Source: Ruminococcus sp. | Lineage (GTDB): Bacteria > Bacillota > Clostridia > Oscillospirales > Ruminococcaceae | Length of the DNA stretch: 38,504 bases | Direction of reading: 5' to 3' | NCBI GenBank assembly: GCA_017441505.1 | Contig: JAFRXL010000018.1 | Span: forward strand, 1 to 38,504 | Shown here: in pieces, positions 33,284 through 38,504 of the stretch | Numbering within the stretch: position 1 is the stretch's first letter | Layout of the letters: every line of letters starts with the position of its first letter | Translations under genes and position numbers: made by a program | The notes under the pieces: model-generated | What the model saw: only the letters and a program-made list of their open reading frames with translations | Databases searched by the model: none | What the model was told of the DNA's origin: nothing

Positions 33284-33958
33284 ATGGAAGTATTAAGAGC
33301 AGAGAAACTTGTCAAACATTATGGTAAAAATCCAAATATCGTGCGTGCATTGAATAATGTGAATATTTCTGTAAAGAGTGAGGAGTTCGTTTCTATAACA
33401 GGAACAAGCGGAAGCGGAAAAAGCACTCTTCTGCATCTTCTCGGAGGTCTCGACCGACCAACATCGGGTCAGGTGTTTGTAGGGGATAAGAATATTTTTA
33501 AAATGAACGATGACGAGCTGACTATTTTTCGCCGCAGAAAAATAGGTTTTGTTTTTCAGAATTATAACCTTATCCCGATATTAAATGTCTATGAAAATAT
33601 CGTTCTGCCAACTAAACTTGACGGCAAACAGCCGGATACAAAATTTGTGGACGAGATAATCGAGTCACTTGGTCTGACTAAAAAAATAAACAGCTATCCG
33701 AATAATCTCTCAGGCGGACAACAGCAGAGAGTTGCAATTGCCCGTGCACTTGTTTCAAAACCGACTATTCTTCTCGCTGATGAACCTACCGGAAATCTCG
33801 ACAGTAAAACAAGTATGGAAGTCATACTGCTTTTGAAAAAAATGAATAAGCAGTTCAAGCAGACTATAATCATTATTACTCATAATGATGAAATAGCTCA
33901 GATGACCGACCGCATCATACGTATTGAAGACGGAAAGATAGTTTCGGGGGAAAAGTGA
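33284..33958 (+). CDS. ABC transporter ATP-binding protein (BceA/MacB/LolD type)
   Basis: A 224-residue ATPase with Walker [11 protein letters not shown]-loop [10 protein letters not shown], signature [15 protein letters not shown], Walker [13 protein letters not shown] and H-loop ITHND. These are the features of the type VII (mechanotransmission) family. AAGGAG lies 9 bases before the ATG. It follows the histidine kinase by 93 bases, a gap containing TATAAT (33242-33247) without a clear -35 box and a 9-bp inverted repeat (33189-33197/33206-33214), so a regulated internal promoter for the transporter is possible. Confidence 0.95.
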   Translation: MEVLRAEKLVKHYGKNPNIVRALNNVNISVKSEEFVSITGTSGSGKSTLLHLLGGLDRPTSGQVFVGDKNIFKMNDDELTIFRRRKIGFVFQNYNLIPILNVYENIVLPTKLDGKQPDTKFVDEIIESLGLTKKINSYPNNLSGGQQQRVAIARALVSKPTILLADEPTGNLDSKTSMEVILLLKKMNKQFKQTIIIITHNDEIAQMTDRIIRIEDGKIVSGEK

Positions 33959-33959
33959 T

Positions 33960-36392
33960 ATGCTTAAAGTTCCAAATAATAAAACTATCTTTTCTCTTGC
34001 ATTAAGACAGCTAAAAAGTTCTTGGATAAAAAATATTTTTTCTGTTGCAGCGATAGTACTCACTACGATGCTTATAATGACTATCCTTACTATCGGAAAT
34101 ACGCTTATGGAAGCCGGAAAAGCCGCACAGATGAAAGATACAGGTCAAAAATCAGAAGTATCTTTTCAGTGTCTGCTGGAAAATGAAGCGGATGCAATTT
34201 CATCACACGATATGGTAGAAAAGTTTGGTGCTTCAAGAATAGTTGCCAGAGTACATAATGCTCCATGGGATAAAACTCCGCTTGAAATACGAACTGCCGA
34301 TGAAGAGTATGCCGACATGACGTACAGTCTTCCTACAGTGGGCAGACTTCCGGAAAATAAAAATGAAGTTGCTGTAAAGACATGGATGCTTAAAGATATG
34401 GGATTGCCTTGTGAAACAGGTCAGAAGTTCCCTGTTTCATTTGATGTAGATAATAAGCATTACGAGCTTGAATTTACAGTGAGCGGTATATGGAGCGATA
34501 ATAAAACACTTTCTCCATACGCTACAGCGTATATATCTGATGAATTAGCTGCCGAATTGCTCCAGAATGTAAATGTTGAGGAAAATATCAGCAACGGTAC
34601 GTATATCGGCTCATATCAGGCAACTGCTGATCTTGATTGTAAAGATGAAGACCTCAAAAGCGTTCTTGATAAGATAGTCGAAGATACAAATACCGATCCT
34701 GCAAGAAGTGTTCCAAGGGTCAATGAAGCTTTCAGAGATACCAAAACTGATAAAGGTACGATAGCAGCAGTTGTTTGTATACTTATCGTTGTAATGATAA
34801 GCGGTTTCTTCCTCATATACAACATCTTTTTTATTTCGATCGAAAAAAATATCCGCTCTTACGGTATGCTTAAAACAATAGGAACTACTTCTTCTCAGAT
34901 AAAGCATATAGTCAATATCCAGAGCCTGATCTACTGTCTGATAGGTATACCATGCGGACTTGCTGCCGGTTACTTCATGTCTGCAAAAATGTTTCCGTAT
35001 GCAGTTTCTATATCCAATGTTACAGAGAATATCGATATTGTTGTAAGTCCGGTATTTGTAGCATCAGCAGCTCTGCTGTCTTTGATAACTGTCTTTATCA
35101 GCTGTAGACACCCTGCAAAATATGCCTCTAAAATAACTCCCATAGAATCCATGAGATTCAATGGGACAAATAAAATATATCACCCTAAAAAGAATCTTAT
35201 TTCAAAACGCTCCGGCATCTTCCAGATGGGATATGCAAATCTTTTCAGAAATAAGAAGAAAACTATAATCACAATTGTTTCAGTTGTTTTAGGTATGATA
35301 CTTGTAAACGTGTTCTATACCTTTTCAAAAAGCTTTGATGTCGAGAATATGACCCAAACCTATATTTACGGTGATCTCATGGTCGCCGATAAAAGCTACG
35401 TCGATTTTTCTTCATCATATACCGAACCAACATATACTCTCAAAGAAAATGATGTCAAAGAAATATCCTCTTTTGAGGGAGTAAAAAAAGCTGCGGCAGT
35501 TTATTTCAGATGTGATGATAAAACTTATATAAACTCACAAGGTGAACCAACTTATTCAATGCTTTATGGTCTTGATGACTATTGGTACGATATACTCGAA
35601 GACAGCATTATAAGCGGCGATTTCGACAAGCAAAAATTCCAGACCGGAAAATACATTATAATCGCCTATGATAAAGGTGCAGATGTAAATATAGGAGATA
35701 CTGTGACGGTAAACAAGGATAAAGAATATGAGGTCATGGGAAAAGCTTCGTATGAGAAATTGTTCGCATTGTCTGCAAGATATAACGTCGCAATAGGCTT
35801 CTCTGCTTACCTTCCGGCATCAGAATTGGTCAACATGAAAGATACTGATATAATGTCACTCTCGCTTTTCGCTGATGATAATGATGTGAACAGACTCAAG
35901 AACAGTCTCGACAGCTACATCTCTATAAATAATAAAGAACTTGACTACGCTGTAAAATCTGAATACAAAAATGAGGTCAAAAAGAATAATTCTCAGTTTT
36001 CTGTAGTCAGCATCACTCTTAGCCTTGTTATACTTCTGATTGGAATGATAAATTTCATAAATACTTCAATTTCTGAAATCATATCCAGAAAATATGAAAC
36101 TGCCGTCCTTAATGCTATCGGCATGACTTCAAAACAAATACGCTCTATGCAGATGTTTGAAAGCCTTATCTTTGCTTTGATAGTATCACTTGTTTATGTC
36201 CCTGTCAGCACATTGCTCAGTTACCTTATAATAGGTGTTATCCTTCGTGACAGCGGTGCGTTCAAGTACCATTTCAGCATTATTCCTATAGCTGTAACAC
36301 TGCTCCTTCTTATTGTAACTTCTGTAATTTTACCACTGATATTATCTAAGTTTATTAATAAGAAAAGTACTGTTGAAAGGCTTAGAGATTAA
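33960..36392 (+). CDS. FtsX-family ABC permease (MacB/Bce type, two outer domains)
   Basis: An 810-residue permease built as two tandem FtsX units. Unit 1: helix at about 25-45, outer domain of about 220 residues, helices near 270-295, 320-340 and 365-385. Unit 2: helix at about 438-460, a second outer domain of about 225 residues, then three helices near 685-705, 735-760 and 770-800. The segments EKNIRSYGMLKTIGTTSSQI and SRKYETAVLNAIGMTSKQI are the coupling helices before the FtsX cores. The ATP-binding subunit is encoded 1 base upstream. With the linked two-component system it likely senses and removes cell-wall-active peptides, by analogy with BceAB; the substrate is not known. Confidence 0.92.
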   Translation: MLKVPNNKTIFSLALRQLKSSWIKNIFSVAAIVLTTMLIMTILTIGNTLMEAGKAAQMKDTGQKSEVSFQCLLENEADAISSHDMVEKFGASRIVARVHNAPWDKTPLEIRTADEEYADMTYSLPTVGRLPENKNEVAVKTWMLKDMGLPCETGQKFPVSFDVDNKHYELEFTVSGIWSDNKTLSPYATAYISDELAAELLQNVNVEENISNGTYIGSYQATADLDCKDEDLKSVLDKIVEDTNTDPARSVPRVNEAFRDTKTDKGTIAAVVCILIVVMISGFFLIYNIFFISIEKNIRSYGMLKTIGTTSSQIKHIVNIQSLIYCLIGIPCGLAAGYFMSAKMFPYAVSISNVTENIDIVVSPVFVASAALLSLITVFISCRHPAKYASKITPIESMRFNGTNKIYHPKKNLISKRSGIFQMGYANLFRNKKKTIITIVSVVLGMILVNVFYTFSKSFDVENMTQTYIYGDLMVADKSYVDFSSSYTEPTYTLKENDVKEISSFEGVKKAAAVYFRCDDKTYINSQGEPTYSMLYGLDDYWYDILEDSIISGDFDKQKFQTGKYIIIAYDKGADVNIGDTVTVNKDKEYEVMGKASYEKLFALSARYNVAIGFSAYLPASELVNMKDTDIMSLSLFADDNDVNRLKNSLDSYISINNKELDYAVKSEYKNEVKKNNSQFSVVSITLSLVILLIGMINFINTSISEIISRKYETAVLNAIGMTSKQIRSMQMFESLIFALIVSLVYVPVSTLLSYLIIGVILRDSGAFKYHFSIIPIAVTLLLLIVTSVILPLILSKFINKKSTVERLRD

Positions 36393-36400
36393 CACTATAT

Positions 36401-36437
36401 ACTCCGGATCGAATATGTATATTCGATCCGGAGTTTT
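36401..36437 (+). terminator. Terminator of the two-component/ABC operon
   Basis: A 16-bp perfect stem ACTCCGGATCGAATAT / ATATTCGATCCGGAGT with 2-base centre (36401-36434), then TTTTAATTT. It lies 8 bases after the permease stop codon. On the reverse strand no T-tract follows, so it is mainly a forward terminator. Confidence 0.9.
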
Positions 36438-36456
36438 AATTTATTATGGGTAAATG

Positions 36457-36855
36457 TTAGTCCCCTACTATCGGTTCCATATATTCACCATCCCCAATTA
36501 TAATATTTAGCGGGTTTGATAAATTCCAAAGTAATATATCTTTATAGATACACTTAACTACTTGACCACCTATAAAACATTCACAATTAATATCTATACT
36601 TTCAATAATACGCTTGACAATATTGATATTTTGACTAAACACATTGATTCCTAAATATTTAGGCTTACAAAAACTTATATAATTTAGTATTTCATCAACC
36701 GACAACCGTTTTTTTATACAATCAACTATCTCAACTTCAACACCATTTTTTTCTAAATATGTAGCAATATAAACTAAACCTAAAGGAGGTAAATATTGTT
36801 CTTTTTCATTTATCGCATTCTCTAAAAAAGGAGAATTCAGCAATATAAACTTCAC
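36457..36855 (-). CDS. Lone B12-binding-like domain, truncated radical SAM protein?
   Basis: A 132-residue protein resembling the N-terminal cobalamin-binding (B12-binding, Rossmann-like) domain of B12-dependent radical SAM enzymes: YLPPLGLVYIATYLEKNGVEVEIVDC, KPKYLGINVFSQN, CECFIGGQVV, and a final IIIGDGEYMEPIV corresponding to the usual GEGE motif. The radical SAM core with its CxxxCxxC cluster, which normally follows, is absent: the frame stops here and the neighbouring operon's terminator begins 20 bases on. The DxHxxG B12 ligand motif is also not seen. Start is GTG overlapping the kinase-like gene by 4 bases (GTGA), with GGAGGG 7 bases upstream. Either a genuine stand-alone domain or a gene fragment. 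Confidence 0.7.
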   Translation of the reverse strand: MKFILLNSPFLENAINEKEQYLPPLGLVYIATYLEKNGVEVEIVDCIKKRLSVDEILNYISFCKPKYLGINVFSQNINIVKRIIESIDINCECFIGGQVVKCIYKDILLWNLSNPLNIIIGDGEYMEPIVGD

Positions 36856-37472
36856 ATTTTTTCCCTCCTTATTTTTTCTATACTTGAAATAATCATCTCA
36901 ACATTATGTTCAACATGCTCATTATTGTCTATTTCTTTAACTATTATTTCTTCTTTTCTAAAAAGATCTATTCCTTTTCTCATAAAAAATAATTCATTCT
37001 TTGACTGATTTTCCTTTTCAAATCTTGTAAGATTCACTCTATCACTCAATCTTTCTCTTAATATTTCCGCGTTTGCATATACAGCAATCTGTAAATCAGG
37101 TTTAGTCATTTCACTACAAATGCTCATAATAAACCCCGTATCAACACCATCTATTCCTTGAAAAATCAGAGAAGACAAAACATATCTGTCAGTAATAACT
37201 ATTTGCCCTTTTTGCAGAGCTGGAACTATTTCATTATTAAGGTGTTCATATCTGTCACACATCACAAGACAAGCCAAACCGATTCCACGATGTGTTTCAG
37301 AAAAATCTCTTACATATTCACCTAAACATGTAGATGTAGGTTCATTAGTAACAAGGATGTCAAATCCTAATTCTTTTAAACGCATCTCTACCAGTCTTAT
37401 TAATGTTGTCTTACCAGCGCCATTAGGCCCGTCAAATGCTATAAATACACCCCTATAATCATTTTTCTTCAT
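36852..37472 (-). CDS. tmk: Thymidylate-kinase-family nucleoside monophosphate kinase
   Basis: A 206-residue P-loop kinase. Walker A FDGPNGAGKTT (about residues 12-22), the NEPTSTCLGEYVRDF segment matching the REPGGTxxGExIR region of thymidylate kinases, DRY in ITDRYVLSSLIFQG, and a lid-like SDRVNLTRFEK. It would phosphorylate dTMP or a related nucleotide using ATP. Context (AT-rich accessory block, coupled to a B12-binding domain gene) argues that it is not the housekeeping copy, so substrate specificity is open. AAGGAG lies 5 bases before the ATG. Confidence 0.85.
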   Translation of the reverse strand: MKKNDYRGVFIAFDGPNGAGKTTLIRLVEMRLKELGFDILVTNEPTSTCLGEYVRDFSETHRGIGLACLVMCDRYEHLNNEIVPALQKGQIVITDRYVLSSLIFQGIDGVDTGFIMSICSEMTKPDLQIAVYANAEILRERLSDRVNLTRFEKENQSKNELFFMRKGIDLFRKEEIIVKEIDNNEHVEHNVEMIISSIEKIRREKM

Positions 37473-37593
37473 AAAATCTCCTTGACTTTATAGTATATGC
37501 TCTTTACTGACTCTGCACGAATTATGAATGATATGATTATTTATTTGTATACCTTATAAATAAGTTCACAGCCATAATAACAATCATATCAAA
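37473..37593 (-). promoter_or_regulatory. AT-rich gap before the thymidylate-kinase-like gene
   Basis: A 121-base gap between two reverse-strand genes. It contains an 8-bp inverted repeat TTATTTAT (37537-37544) / ATAAATAA (37556-37563). No convincing -35/-10 pair or GC-rich terminator stem is visible, so whether the genes share a transcript is unresolved. Confidence 0.35.
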
Positions 37594-38504
37594 TCATTTT
37601 AGAACGTAGTTATCAATAAGCACTTCGAGCAATTCCTTATATTCCTCTTTCTTGCCCTTCTTTAGCTTTTCATGTATTTGCTGCCTTTTCATTTCTATTA
37701 ATTCCTGATCATCATTATAAATAAAATACTCATGGAAATCATCATAGAAAAGTTTTGAGAGATGTCTTGGAACGCCTATTTTCTGTACTTCAATTAATTC
37801 TTTTCTTGATGTACCATGTTCCATAAACAATGCCCAGTCTTCTCCGCCTCCGCCTTTACCATCACGTTTTTCCAAAATACAAAAATAGTTTTCAAAGTAG
37901 TTTTTCAAATCATAACGTATTACTTTATCAATCTCATTTATTGTACGGTTAATTACAATATTAATATGCCTTGGATTGCTATATACAAATTCAACCATAT
38001 TCATTTTACCTGAAGGAAGGTAACCATCAGGAATCCTCTTCCCTCTGGTATTATAAAGCGTCTGATTAATAATCTCATTCATGGATTTACTATTCATCCA
38101 ATCCGTCATTAAACTTGCATAATGCTTAATAAAATCTTTATTTCCATATGGAAATAAAGGATTTCTTCCCTTACTTTCCTCATTTTTCCATTCATACAGT
38201 TCAAACAAATGACTTAACATTTCTAAGCAATTCTCATATGTAGGTTCCAATAGTTGCGGCGTATACATAGGCGACATATTCCATATTTTGTCCTGATATT
38301 CAGCCTTTATTAATGGGAACCTACATATTATTTCAGATGGGATTGAGAGATTCTTTCCTATTTCTGTTATCACCTTTACACTATCAGGCTCCCTCTTTTG
38401 AAATTCATTTCTCAATAAGCTCGGCTGATCATCTGCAAAATGTGATATTAAAACATTTGAAAACGCATTATAAACACGGCGTTGTGTTTCGGAAACATTT
38501 TCTC
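37594..38504 (-). CDS. C-terminal part of an unidentified protein, runs off the window
   Basis: The reading frame is open from the stop at 37594 to the right edge (at least 303 codons), so the true start lies outside; an internal TTG at 38415 is not a convincing start because the frame continues upstream (ENVSETQRRVYNAFSNVLIS). The visible part is rich in Lys, Glu, Asn and aromatic residues and looks soluble and helical. A segment MEHGTSRKELIEVQKIGVPRHLSKLFYDD resembles, by eye, C-terminal tails I associate with large superfamily 2 helicases of defence loci, but no helicase motifs are in view, so this is weak. Base composition is more AT-rich than in the genes left of 36440. Function unknown. 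Confidence 0.6.
   Translation of the reverse strand, partial: ENVSETQRRVYNAFSNVLISHFADDQPSLLRNEFQKREPDSVKVITEIGKNLSIPSEIICRFPLIKAEYQDKIWNMSPMYTPQLLEPTYENCLEMLSHLFELYEWKNEESKGRNPLFPYGNKDFIKHYASLMTDWMNSKSMNEIINQTLYNTRGKRIPDGYLPSGKMNMVEFVYSNPRHINIVINRTINEIDKVIRYDLKNYFENYFCILEKRDGKGGGGEDWALFMEHGTSRKELIEVQKIGVPRHLSKLFYDDFHEYFIYNDDQELIEMKRQQIHEKLKKGKKEEYKELLEVLIDNYVLK

Noticed and set aside
38415-38415. TTG at 38415 as the start of the right-edge gene
   Set aside because: The frame is open upstream to the window edge with protein-like sequence, so the gene is 5'-truncated by the window rather than starting here.

Overview
The window looks like chromosomal DNA of a Ruminococcus-type Firmicute (Oscillospiraceae, Clostridia). 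The reasons are a secreted GH5 glycanase ending in a Ruminococcus-style dockerin (a cellulosome component), sporulation genes (yqfC, yqfD, ylbJ), consensus Gram-positive sigma-A promoters, strong AGGAGG ribosome binding sites, and a Bce-like two-component/ABC module. The species cannot be told from the sequence alone.

Layout, left half. A degenerate CPBP-family membrane protein and tadA (167-1810, +) meet a reverse-strand tRNA-Leu(GAG), a membrane diguanylate cyclase and an AraC regulator (1898-4169). The AraC gene is divergent from the dockerin-bearing GH5 enzyme (4333-5772), and the gap contains a 19-bp palindrome overlapping both -10 boxes. Sporulation genes follow: yqfC-yqfD (-) divergent from ylbJ (+). 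A tight operon at 8541-13123 carries the M16 pair ymfF/ymfH, lgt (with an unusual acidic tail) and folD. Then come a CPBP protease (+), an ECF sigma factor with a probable membrane anti-sigma/sensor protein (-), a third CPBP protein (-), a comM-like ATPase and rodA (+).

Layout, right half. One reverse-strand operon (31226 down to 20964), driven by a perfect consensus promoter, encodes a PP2C phosphatase, a membrane Ser/Thr kinase with an outer domain, a membrane protein whose cytoplasmic tail carries a tandem array of Thr-containing 16-residue repeats, a small membrane protein, and a surface protein of about 2070 residues with Ig-like modules. I think this is the most interesting system here: a phospho-signalling module apparently wired to a giant envelope protein. 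Divergent from it, behind another perfect promoter, is a response regulator / histidine kinase / ABC ATPase / FtsX permease operon (31602-36392), the usual arrangement for peptide-antibiotic sensing and detoxification.

Right edge. After the ABC operon terminator the sequence becomes visibly more AT-rich and holds an accessory block on the reverse strand: a lone B12-binding-like domain that stops where a radical SAM core would be expected, a thymidylate-kinase-like protein translationally coupled to it, and the C-terminal part of an unidentified protein that runs off the window.
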